Source: Chara braunii
Taxonomy: Eukaryota > Streptophyta > Charophyceae > Charales > Characeae
Direction of reading: 5' to 3'
Assembly (NCBI GenBank): GCA_003427395.1
Contig: BFEA01000002.1
Span: 8,592,756-8,615,590 of the forward strand
Length of the DNA stretch: 22,835 nucleotides
The translations under genes were made by a program, and so were the position numbers. The notes under the pieces are model-generated. The model did not search any database. It had not been told where the DNA came from and saw only the letters and a list, made by a program, of their open reading frames with translations. Of this stretch, positions 8,747-17,751 are shown piece after piece; position 1 is the first letter of the stretch; every line of letters starts with the position of its first letter.

Positions 8747-9262
8747 ATGAGTGTTTGTCGTTTCTCCGTCATATGTAATAGGTGTGAGCATGTTAGTTGG
8801 TTGGACGCCTGTTTCACGCTAAGTTCGCCGGTAACATCTTCGGATCGACATGTCGATGTACATGTACCCAAGACTGGATTACTGGCAATCCCCGACTTGA
8901 TCGACGAAAGATCATGTGCACCCACGCGTACAAGCGACCGAAGAAGGTCGTTACGTAGACGTGTGTCTACCGGACCTGCCCCCGATCCGACCCTCCTTCC
9001 CCTTCCCTCATCGCGGCTGAGCACCCCGGATGCATGCAGTATGAATATCGAAACCCCTTTTCGGATCATTGGCCGCGAGTGCCTGAGGGATCGCGAGTTC
9101 CGGGAGTATTGGGAGCACGCGTGTCTGTCTGCCCGACCGAGGGCGGAGCCCCTGGAATCTCCATACCCGACGGGAACCGAACGTATTTGCGAGTGGGATA
9201 TTGGTCAGGCCTTGGAACGTATTCCCCACCTCCCCGAATATCCCAGCCCATACACGTGTTAG
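8747..9262 (+). CDS. Hypothetical ORF with CEWDI motif, third member of the LTR-borne family
   Basis: An uninterrupted ORF of 171 codons. Its C-terminal part contains SPYPTGTERICEWDIGQAL (residues about 138-156), which resembles PFPYNENRTRVCEWNV of the copies at 631 and 11194: a Pro-Tyr start, an Arg six to seven residues later, then [VI]CEW[DN][VI] and a short helix-like stretch ending in Ile. Upstream residues include a Pro/Leu-rich segment and EFREYWEHACLSARP. The Cys-rich second half of the other copies is missing; the ORF stops 22 residues after the motif. It lies downstream of a TATA box and U3-like repeats, in the same relative place as copy 2. The start is the first ATG of the frame and is uncertain. 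Function is unknown, and it could be a decayed copy that happens to remain open. Confidence 0.45.
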   Translation: MSVCRFSVICNRCEHVSWLDACFTLSSPVTSSDRHVDVHVPKTGLLAIPDLIDERSCAPTRTSDRRRSLRRRVSTGPAPDPTLLPLPSSRLSTPDACSMNIETPFRIIGRECLRDREFREYWEHACLSARPRAEPLESPYPTGTERICEWDIGQALERIPHLPEYPSPYTC

Positions 9263-9689
9263 ATCGTCGCTGGGCCCGGCATCACTAGCCTATGGTTGGA
9301 GTTCGTGAGCGAAAGGGGAGGAGCTAGAACTGGAGGATGGGAGGTAGTAAGGGGGCTCTCAACCAGGGGGGGGTTGTTTGTTAAGGTAAGTAGGTTAGAA
9401 GTATGATGCTGGGACAACACAGGCCGGTGCTGGAGTTTTTGCTCTGTGACCTAGGGGGAGCTCGAGGCCCGTGGAGTTATGCTGAGGGTGGAAGGCATAA
9501 CCAGACCGTCAGACATAGCCGGCGCCGGGGTATTAACCCTGTAACCTGGTGTCAGGGGCTTGCGGCTAAGGGAGATGTCAAGGGAGGAAGGCACTTCCTG
9601 TCCGTCAGAACTAGGTTGGTCGGTACTGGGGAAGGTTCTGGTGCCCTGTTACCCTGTTACCTGCGTCATCTTTCATTCCCCCCCCCCCC
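9263..9689. other. Unassigned sequence ending in a poly(C) run
   Basis: No gene is recognised. The stretch is G-rich on the plus strand and ends in about 18 consecutive C at 9678-9695. A segment near 9548-9605 (GGGGCTTGCGGCTAAGGGAGAT and following) weakly resembles the start of the tandem repeat unit at 19515/19990, but by eye this is not secure. Confidence 0.4.
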
Positions 9690-10514
9690 CCCCCCTCCTT
9701 TTTTTTGAATTTTGGTATTTTTGCAAACAGGCCGACGAGGCCTCTTTTTGTATTTCCATGAATTAATGTGCGTTGTTNGTAATCAGGGAAGCCCGTCCTT
9801 CTCATGACCTTCGTCATTTGGATCGGTTTTTGGAATTTCATCTTTTCGCAATTCGGGAAATACATGGGAATTACAGGCGCCTTAGCGAGTGCGCTAGGAA
9901 TTTGGGTCGACGGTTAGGAATTCCGGAATGAGTGGAACCTGACGTGTCTTTTCTTGTGCATGAATGTTCTCGATTTCGTCTTGGAAAACTCAGGGAATTT
10001 TCGTAAGAATCTGAATAGGTATAGGACTTTTTCCCTCGCTCGCTCTACGTGTGGATATGGTACTTTTCAATTTTGAATTAGCTGTAACTGTTTCGGTGCC
10101 CTTTTTGCCTCCGCGTCGGCGCCATGCATGCGAACCTCCCCTCCCTGCTTTCCTCACTACCTTCGACACTCTCTTCTTCGCGCTCTCGCTCCTTCTCTCT
10201 TTGTAACTGTTTTCCATCTCTCCCTCGCCTCGCGCGCCTTTTCTCTTTCTTGATCGTTTGAATCTTGGTTCCGTTTCGCGCTATCCTTCACGCTCTTCTT
10301 CTTCCCGCTCTAAACCTTGCGCCGGAATACCCTGACGATTTCATCCTCCTCCCCTTTAGCCAAGGAGACACGTCGTGTAAGAAGGATATTCCTGCTACAT
10401 GACGATTCTGATTGGCTACGATTGGGCTCCGAAGGATCGACATGGCTTTCGACGGGCGATTATCCCTGAACCTCCCCCTACCCCTCCCTACCTCGGTCCT
10501 AACCCTTCCGCAAC
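9690..10514 (+). repeat. LTR U3-like block C, leading to a second TATA box
   Basis: A more diverged relative of blocks A and B. It shares GGCGCCTTAGCGAGTGCGC (9876-9894), GCATGAATGTTCTCG, GTAACTG at 10085 and 10204, and ACATGAC...GATTGGCTACG just before the TATA region. It contains an N at 9778. Taken with 10515-11951 it suggests an LTR of at least 2.2 kb. Many indels separate it from blocks A and B. Confidence 0.5.
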
Positions 10515-10520
10515 TATAAA
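10515..10520 (+). promoter_or_regulatory. Putative TATA box of the second LTR-like unit
   Basis: TATAAA within CAACTATAAATTTCGCAAGTG, followed by a CTCTCTCTCAACG stretch, parallels the arrangement at 8089. It lies about 680 bases upstream of ORF copy 2. Confidence 0.5.
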
Positions 10521-11193
10521 TTTCGCAAGTGCTCCCGAAAATCTCTCTCTCAACGCATCTGCCAACTTTCGGGAAGCAGTGGCTAGAGGGTGTGTGTAAA
10601 GGGCGAGTTGAAGAATTCTGACGGCCTGACTTTAGTCATGTCGGCTGTGCATTGGATCGCCCGTCGGATTGTGGGATCCGAGCCAGACCGTTCAGAGACT
10701 AAGTTGGTGGGGTGACGATTTTTTATGGTGGATTAGCACGTGACGACTGGGATTGTCACTGCTCGTGAGAGGTTAGAATCGGGAGTTGAGTGAATGCATT
10801 GCTTGGGACCATGGTGGAATCTTATGGTGGAAGCGCCTCTTTTTGTCCCAAAATTTGTATCTTCGAGCGTGAGTTCTGATCACTCGGCTTGTAAGCCGGA
10901 ATTTCCCTTGACAAGATCGCCGGACATTTTGTGATTGCTTTCTACTCTTTCCTTCCCTCTGATCTGCGTCTATTCTCCCTCACTCTCTCCTTCTGTTATG
11001 TTTGTTAAAATGGATGGATTATAGTAACTTTGCTTCTCTCACTTTGATATGTGCATGCGGTGGGTCGTATTACAGAGCTTGTTGTAACATGACTGGGATG
11101 ATGATTGGCTGATCGACTGGATGATCTGGCTGCTTAGAGTGTCGAACGAATGATGTATGGTTAGGAAGAATTTATGTGCTTGCTTTTGTTGCC
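10521..11193. other. Putative R/leader region of the second LTR-like unit
   Basis: No gene is supported. The stretch separates the TATA box from the start of ORF copy 2. Similarity to copy 1 begins essentially at the ATG (11194), so this leader is either fast-evolving or not shared. Confidence 0.4.
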
Positions 11194-11723
11194 ATGAGGA
11201 CTGACGGCCCCAACACGACCGGGCGCCAGCTTCTTATGCCCCCCCCGCGCCCCTTCCCGTACAATGAGGAAAGGACACGTGTATGCGAGTGGGACGTATG
11301 AGAAGCGATCGCTAAGATCGGCGGGCGCTACTACGTTCCTCCCGAAACTGAGTGTTCCGGATTCGTCAGTGCGGGTTTTGTCATTGATACGCACTTTCCG
11401 CCCTGTTCGTTGTTGTTGCCATTTAATGAGTGATCGTCATCCCGTGGACGACAATAGAGCCTCATTGGCCTAACACTCTGTGCAGCGATTGTCGCCGCTT
11501 CGAGCGTTACCGAGCCAAGGGTTTCCACTACCGCACGCGTAGCGAGGACGAGCATAAGGAGAGGGCTACTCGATTGAAGCCCTCCACGTCGGACTCGGAG
11601 TTGTGTAACGAGCGTCGACGAGACCTCATCTGTAAACGGGATACCACTCGTGTACCCGCCCCCTTTCACGCGAAACGAAGAGCGACAGCTCGCTGGGAAG
11701 TTCAGGGATACTTTTTGGATTGA
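11194..11723 (+). pseudogene. Uncharacterised LTR-borne ORF, copy 2 (CEWDV family), stop and frameshift
   Basis: Aligned to copy 1 from ATG 11194 to the shared stop TGA 11721-11723. It carries RVCEWDV, then TGA where copy 1 has CGA (Arg), lacks one Ile codon, and has a one-base deletion at about 11429 that shifts the frame. From 11430 on the reading frame is open to the end: PHWPNTLCSDCRRFERY, FHYRTRSEDEHKERATRL, PAPFHAKRRATARWEV. Each copy is broken at different sites while the rest retains third-position bias, so the breaks are recent relative to the divergence of the two. Cys residues (CSDC) and a strongly basic tail hint at nucleic-acid binding, but this is only a guess. Confidence 0.7.
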
Positions 11724-11951
11724 ATTTCTCATAGTCGCGAGCCCCACGCGCGCCTCTCTCTCCCCTAAACCCGCCCGGCGACGGACCTCCTTCTTACTAG
11801 GGTCGGACCAACGCGGGGGATTTCAGTTCTGCCTGTGTCCCCACGCTCAACTTTTCCAAAAATCCTTGGCACACCCCATCTTCGCTGTCTTCCCGGGGCC
11901 CTTCCGCAAACCAAAACGCTCCGACCGGGAAGCAGCGCAGGGCGTGAGGTT
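11194..11951 (+). repeat. Second LTR-like copy (solo LTR or remnant)
   Basis: Aligns with 631-1393. Similarity stops after GGCGTGAGGTT (11941-11951), and no primer-binding site or gag follows. It is either a solo LTR or a copy whose internal part was lost. The retained TGAGGTT spacer, which would belong to internal sequence, slightly favours loss of the internal part over clean LTR-LTR recombination. Confidence 0.6.
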
Positions 11952-11952
11952 A

Positions 11953-12652
11953 GAGCGTCACAGGTATGCGATCAAGTGAGTTCTGGTACGAGGACTGAAA
12001 GCCTGGACAGACGTTTCGTCTGATGAGGGGGGCACAAGGACTGGCTAGGCGGAGAGAGGGAGGGATGGGTGGCCAAGGTGTCATGGACTGGCCGCCAACC
12101 TGAAAGGGAAGCGCAGGGAGAACCCCGGACAGAGATAGTAAGAGACTACCAGCTGATCTTTCACGAATGGACCACAATTGATCCCGGCACCCCGCTACGA
12201 CCTGCTCAGGACTTCGCAGATCCCTTCCCACCCCACCCGCTGGCCCTGGCCGAAATACTACCAGTTGCATGAGACCCGACTTTCAGCAGATGAAGCAGGC
12301 TTTATAGGTAGCGATAGGTAGCAGCCTTGCTTAAAAAAAAAAAAGATAGGTAGCGACTGAGGGACGCTGGACCCGGTTTCCAGCAGGTTTCCAGGAGGTT
12401 CCCAGCAGGTTCAGTAGACTTCACTGGTGCCCCCTCCCCCATATCCCTGCCTATCCCTGTCCTCTTCAATGCATGGCCAATACTGGTGCTATCCCTGCTT
12501 ATCTCTGTCCTCTTCAATACATTGTCAGTTTGGTTTGGAAGAGTTTGGAAGAGTAGTTGGGATAAGGGATGCTGGAGAGTTATCGGACGCCTGTTTCCCC
12601 TGTTCTTCTTGGCTTACTCTTTAGTTCTTTTAGTTCCCTTAGTTCTTTTTGG
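11953..12652. other. Unassigned sequence with short dispersed motifs
   Basis: A short open stretch at 12069-12272 (67 codons, begins with GTG; contains FHEWTTIDPGTPLRP) may be a fragment of element coding sequence but has no recognisable domain. An A-run lies at 12333-12344. GGGACGCTGGACCCGGTTTC starts at 12361, followed by three CAGCAGGTT/CAGGAGGTT-like steps to about 12412. A pair of similar CTATCCCTG...CTGTCCTCTTCAATGCAT segments occurs at about 12450 and 12491. Confidence 0.45.
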
Positions 12653-12699
12653 CCTGCTCAGTCAATCCCCTGGGCTGCTGGGTATTTAACGCTGACATG
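12653..12699 (-). repeat. Dispersed ~47-bp motif, copy inverted relative to 21210 and 21369
   Basis: CCTGCTCAGTCAATCCCCTG and the following bases to GCTGACATG are the reverse complement of the motif found at 21210-21256 and 21369-21415 (CCTG.CAGCATTGATT.CCCTGG...GGATTGACTG). The copies flank the LINE in opposite orientations. Confidence 0.7.
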
Positions 12700-13044
12700 T
12701 CCCACAATCCTCACTTTTCTCAGATATTCTAAATTTGGTCCCACAATACTCACTTTGCTCAGATATTCTAATTTTGGTATATGGGACACGGGACGCCGTG
12801 AGGATAGTAGGTGGAGGGCAGGAGCTAGGGGAGGGAGGGAGATTCCACTGGTGCCCCCTGGTGGTTCTCCCCCCAGTACCCGAAGGTGCTGCAGGTTAGG
12901 TGGGAAGAGTAAAGTTAGATTTGGGACGCTGGACCCGGTTTCCAGCCCAAGGGTCCTCCTCAAGGATGTACTGTTTGATACTGTTTTGTACAGATGTATT
13001 CATGGGACGCTGGGCCCGGTTCCCAAAAAAAAAAAAAAAAAGAG
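12700..13044. other. Motif-rich sequence abutting the LINE 3' end
   Basis: Contains a near-exact direct repeat (CCACAAT.CTCACTTT.CTCAGATATTCTAA) at about 12701-12732 and 12741-12773. GGGACGCTGGACCCGGTTTCC starts at 12923, and GGGACGCTGGGCCCGGTTCCC at 13004 runs directly into an A-run (13025-13041). No gene is seen. Confidence 0.55.
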
Positions 13045-13060
13045 TAGTGGAGTGAGGGGC

Positions 13061-14805
13061 CTATTTACTGTGCTGGACCAGTGTCCGGATTTGGTCTAGG
13101 GCCTCACCGTCTTCCACCCTCGCCCCATCTATCTCAAGACAGCATCTTCTCCACCATGTAGTCCACAGGATACTCCGTCTGCCTAGGCTGAACATATTTC
13201 CTTGAATGTCTTCCCCCTGGTTGGAGGGTAATACCCTAAGAGAAGGGCCCTCCAGTCCCATGGCCAGACTGCCCCAGGAACTATGTGACGCCAAATCCTG
13301 TCCCAACTTCTCCATAATAGCACTGATGCGGGGCATTGGAGGAATAGATGTTCGATGGTCTCAACCCTCTTTCTCCCTGGGTAGCTTAGGAGGCATTTAT
13401 GGCACCACGGTAACGCCTTCCCTTGTTGTTCCAGGCGGGTATGGTCTATCAGCCAATCGTTGGTTGGTAGGCACCTGTGCTCAATCTGCCACTGGAGGGC
13501 GGAAATTTTAGCGGGTCTTCTNTTNTAGTGTGCAAACCACCNGATGGGTTTTAGGAGACTGCGGTCTATATTGAGGTGACGNTACCATCTGTCTTCAANA
13601 CGGTCGCGTAATCTGNGTTTGGGTCTGAGCATCCGGTAAGCAGATTTAGATTTTAAGTTGCGTAGTGCCAACGCTTTTGCCTCTCCCTTCCTGGTTGGGA
13701 TATTCAGGGTCCATTGCCACTCGTCAGGGTCCAGGGGGAGGTCCTCGATTGGAGTCATTGGGCGATACGCCCTCTGGTGATCTCCCTCCGTAATGACCTT
13801 GATGTGATAAACTTCCCTTTGGTCCTTCCATATGAAGGGTTGCTGGTTACAATGCAATCTGTCATCCTTTAGAATGGAGAAGGTTTCAACTAGCACGTGT
13901 GTGTGGTCTGTGAGGTGCATGTATCCTACCTCCCGCTCGTGGTCAGGCAGCCCTACCCAGTCATCTTCCTTTACGCAGGGGCCTCTTCTAAGAGTGGCGT
14001 ACCAGTGGAGGGGGAAGTTGTCAATCAGCTCATCCAGTGCCCGTTCAGTGAGGTGACAATATCGCAGAGTTGTTCGTAATCTCTCCGCGCTCTTCCAATT
14101 CCTTGCCTTTGTGTCCCAGAGGTCCCCAACCCTTCGTACACCGTGTTTCACCCAGCCTTTCCATAGTGAGTCTGACGCGCACCGTACACACCCTTCGGAA
14201 TCCGATATTAAGCGGTTTCCGAATAGGGGCTGCCTAAATATTTCTTCCCACCTCTCTGGAACAGGCCGGTTGGGGGGGGGGAGCTTCCTCCATGCACGTA
14301 TGAGACGCACCCAGTATCTGTCGGTAGGGTCCCCATTGCTGTACTTCCTGGGTAACCTCCAGTACTTGTCTTCCAGCCATACACAGGGATCAATTTCAGG
14401 TGGAGATTCCGGGGCGAGGTCAGAGATCTGTGTCTGGGCAAGGGGGACCCATGGGGAGGACGGTGAGAAGATGATAAGGTGAAGCTAGCGAATCGAGAGG
14501 GCCTGGAATTGTGTGGCCGGGTCCACAATCCCTAGACCGCCTTTATTCTTGGGTTGGATCATCGAGTCCCACGCTACTCAGCTTATGGTATGGGTGATGT
14601 TGCTATCACCTCTCCACAGGAAGGCCGCCAGCTGTTGTTTCGGTGTCTTGAGTCCTCCATTACTCATAGGCCACAGAATGGCCTTATACCACAGTGTGGC
14701 CAAGATCCCATTATTGATGACAAGTGCCCGCCCAAAGATGGATGTGCGCTTATTGTTCCATTTTTCAAATTTAATATGTGGAGAAAAGGTTAACCGACCC
14801 CCCAT
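13061..14805 (-). pseudogene. LINE ORF2 C-terminal region (thumb/connector and zf-RVT-like), frameshifted
   Basis: Starts with RLTFSPHIKFEKWNNKRTSIFGRALVINN-type sequence and QLAAFLWRGDS, a segment that follows RT in plant LINEs. It continues through the long frame 14310-13183 (RLIRAWRKLPPP, WEEIFRQPLFGN), a zf-RVT-like stretch (CLPTNDWLIDHTRL, CHKC, ETIEHLFLQCP), and after a frame change near 13190 finishes with RRSILWTTWWRRCCLEIDG to the stop at 13061. Frame changes also occur near 14578 and 14310. Six N bases at 13522-13617 are isolated ambiguous calls, not gaps. The zf-RVT-like region probably aids RNA binding. Confidence 0.8.
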
Positions 14806-14954
14806 TTTTCACCTCAATTTATAAGAAAACCATAAGGTAATCCCAAGCAAACTTCACACCAATCTATAGAGTGCACTTCTTACTAACACATTATAAAAAA
14901 AATACCAAAAAAATAAAAATAAAAACACATAAAACAGCGTGCTGGTCCAGTTAG
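14806..14954 (-). other. AT-rich interruption inside LINE ORF2
   Basis: About 150 bases of A-rich plus-strand sequence (including ATAAAAAAAATACC and AAATAAAAATAAAAACAC) separate the RT end from the next recognisable ORF2 block. All minus-strand frames are poor or have stops. It may be a small insertion or replaced sequence; a highly decayed native segment is also possible. Confidence 0.45.
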
Positions 14955-16892
14955 TCACTCGTCGTTCGATGCTGGCCTTCCTTTAGCAGTGATCAGTGCC
15001 CCTAGAATTCTCAGGGGGTCCTCAGGGGGGAGCCATGTGATCCGCGGGTTTTCTGGAGGTCTGCCCCCTTGGTGATGCATCCACCATCCCATAGTCTTTT
15101 GTCCCCAATTTACAGTCATGTTCGACAGGTGGCATAATTTGTTCGTAAGGTGCTGGATTTCTTCCATGTTAGCCTCGGTTGCTTCTACCATTATGGTAAG
15201 GTCATCGGCAAACAAGGAGCAGATAGGTACTGCCTCTTCCNCAGTGATCAGTGCCCCTAGAATTCTCAGGGGGTCCTCAGGGGGGAACCATGTGATCCGC
15301 GGGTTTTCTGGAGGTCTGCCCCCTTGGTGGTGCATCCACCATCCCATAGTCTTTTGTCCCCAATTTACAATCATGTCTGACAGACGGCAAAATTTGTTCA
15401 TAAGGTGCTGGATTTCTTCCATGTTAGCCTCGGTTGCTTCTACCATTATGGTAAGGTCATCGGCAAACAAGGAGCAGATAGGTACTGCCTCTTCCGGGAT
15501 ATTCGCTATCTTAATGCGTGTGAGGTCTTTGTTCTGTCGCGGATTAGCTAATAGAGCTTCCATAATTACCAAGAAGAGATAGGGGGCAATGGGGTCCCCT
15601 TGTCTCACTGACCGTTGGAGTTCAAATGGGGGTGCCACAGACCCATTGACCTGAACACAGGTTGTGGCATTATTATGGAGGATCTTGACCCAGCGCCGGA
15701 AGGCGGGTCCGAAGTTCATTTTTTCCAAGCACATGTTTAGAAATTTCCAGTCCACGTGGTCATATGCTTTTTCGAAGTCTATAAATATAATGGCCACATT
15801 TGCCTGTTTTCGGTGCGCCAATTAGACCACGTTATTGACCAGCAGAATATTTTCTTGGATATTCCTGCCGGACATGAACCCTGTTTGGGATGGGTGAATG
15901 GCCTCCTCCAATACTGTCGCCATGCGGTTGGCCAGTGTCCTGGAAAGCATTTTATATACCACTGTGAGTAGCGTAATAGGTCTGTAATTTCTGATGTTCA
16001 TTTTATCGCCTTTTTTATATAGAAGGGATAACACTCTTTTCCCTACAGTATCCTCCATCTCCCCGGCCTCCCAAACTTTATGGTAATACTCCCAGAGGTC
16101 GGTACTAAGATCCGTCCACATGGTTTCCCAAAATTCTTTGGGGAAGCCGTCGATACCAGGGGTCTTTTCTTCCTTCATTTGGAGGAGCACTGTCCATATT
16201 TCTTCTTTGGTCAGCTCTGTCTCTAGTTTGTCTCGTTGTTGAGGAGAGATATGTCGGTCCATCGGGAGTAGGAAGTCCTGTATTTCCCGAATCATTTCTT
16301 CCCCGCGCGGGGATAGGACTTGGGAGGTGTATAGCTGTTTGAAGAACTTCCTGGTGATTAATGTGCAGTGGGCCGTGTCAGTGGCAATGATGGTGTTGTC
16401 ATCAGGGTCGAAAAAAGCTTCGATGACTGTTCGCCGTGCTCGTGCGGTGGCCATGGAGAAAAAATGAGTGTCCATGGAGGCCTCATAGGTAAGTTTAGCC
16501 ATTTTCCCTCTGATTTGGATTCCTTGTCATCTATGCTGTGCATATTGTAGGAGTCGGTCTTTGTTGTTTTGGATAGAGTCTATGAGATGCAGTGATTCCT
16601 GTGTGGAGGTGAAGTGTTGTGACTCCGCCTGTTTTTCCAGGGTTATTAGTTCGTTGTGGGTGGTCATTTCAAGTTGTTGTCGCAGGGCCGCTTTAGCTTT
16701 GGAGAAGTCCTTGCATTTTTTGGCTAGAAACACAAGGCCGTTGTTGAACCATTCGAGGTGGGACTCAAAAAGGTGCTTTTGTTGGCGCCATAATTCCCAT
16801 TCGCGTCTTATCATTTGTGAGAATGCTAAGTCCTTAAGCAGGGAGGTATTTAATTTATAGAAACCTGGTCCTTGATCCGGCCTTTTTCTCAT
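14955..16892 (-). pseudogene. LINE ORF2 reverse transcriptase with in-frame stops and an internal duplication
   Basis: One minus-strand frame runs from 16892 to 14955, with stops near 16527 (TGA) and 15822 (TAA). It includes a Gln/Lys-rich linker (16892-16527), then KTPGIDGFPKEFW, the NYRPITLLTVVYK block, TGFMSGRNIQENI, FIDFEKAYDHVDW (first catalytic Asp), QGDPIAPYLF, and FADDLTIM (catalytic FADD). The FADD block and the following 60 or so residues occur twice (see 14987-15495), separated by an N. RT copies LINE RNA at the nicked target in the nucleus. The same frame extends upstream into the endonuclease. Confidence 0.88.
14987..15495. repeat. 254-bp direct duplication around a single N
   Basis: 14987-15240 and 15242-15495 align end to end without indels, with 9 differences by my count (about 96.5% identity). 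One N at 15241 separates them. The duplicated stretch encodes the FADD part of RT. It is more likely an unmerged overlap of two contigs or haplotypes than a biological duplication. Confidence 0.93.
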
Positions 16893-16971
16893 TGTTAGTA
16901 TTATCCCGCAAGTTTTGTGGTCGAGGCCCGGGTGCGGGCCGCGTGGGAGGATAATTGCCCATCACAGGGCT

Positions 16972-17716
16972 CCCTCCAAATCATTGGACAGTAGGATAAG
17001 ATCGATTCGAGATTTGGATAGGCGGGCCGGGTTGCCGTCCCGAATGCACGTGAAGGCCCGTACTTGGGGGTGCAAGCGTCAGAATGTATCGAAGACTGAG
17101 AGAGTCTCACAGAGGTCTGCTAACATTTGCTCGTCCTCCAGTGCTGCAAAGGAGGGTGATTCTTGGGGACTCCATCTGTCCAGGCCCTTGTCCGGGGTCG
17201 CATTGAAGTCTCCTGCTATTATTAGCGGGATACCTTCTGGGACTTGTGTACCAATTTTCCCCAAGAACTCCCTCCTTTCCCCCACAGAGTTGGGTGAGTA
17301 GATACAGAGGATACAGAGAAGTTCGAGTTCTAACATTCCCAGGACCGAGGCCCAGCGCCCTTCCACCTCGTCCACAACCAAGTGAACAGGTTGGAACCTA
17401 GAGTGAGGGGGATCCAAATTGCCACCCCTGCGGATCTTGGTCTCGGCGCTTGGGCTCCAATGGTCGTATGAGGCCATATTAGCTTATGGGCCCTGTTATG
17501 GTCAGGGTTGTTTTGTAGATGAGTTTCTTGTATGCAGATCACGTCCGGCCAGCGTCTGCCTCCTATTCCTCTCAATTGGTCCCAGATGGCCTGACACTTT
17601 TCTGGTCTACTCGATGCCAAGCCATTGACATTAATAGAACGCAGGTCTAGGTCGGCTGAGTTGACGCATTTTTTCCATGCCGCATTCCTACAGTATAACG
17701 TACTGAGGTCGTCCAT
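16972..17716 (-). pseudogene. LINE ORF2 endonuclease domain, frameshifted
   Basis: Begins at ATG 17716, 35 bases after the ORF1 stop. Endonuclease/exonuclease/phosphatase motifs in order: SINVNGL (Asn), VICIQETHL (catalytic Glu), GVAIWI, then a frame change near 17400-17430, IYSPNS, IIAGDFNATPDKGLDR (GDFN at 17213-17202), and SRIDLILLSNDLE near 17010. After the frame change an in-frame TGA at 17079-17081 and another near 16972 interrupt the frame that leads into RT. The enzyme would nick target DNA for target-primed reverse transcription. Confidence 0.85.
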
Positions 17717-17751
17717 TGCTCAGTATCTACCCCCCTGTCTGCCCCTTTGTC

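Noticed and set aside
8137-9069. A 310-codon minus-strand ORF and others across the microsatellite
   Set aside because: Most of the length is repeated Ser-Leu or Thr-His from GA/GT repeats, with an X at the N; no domain is seen.
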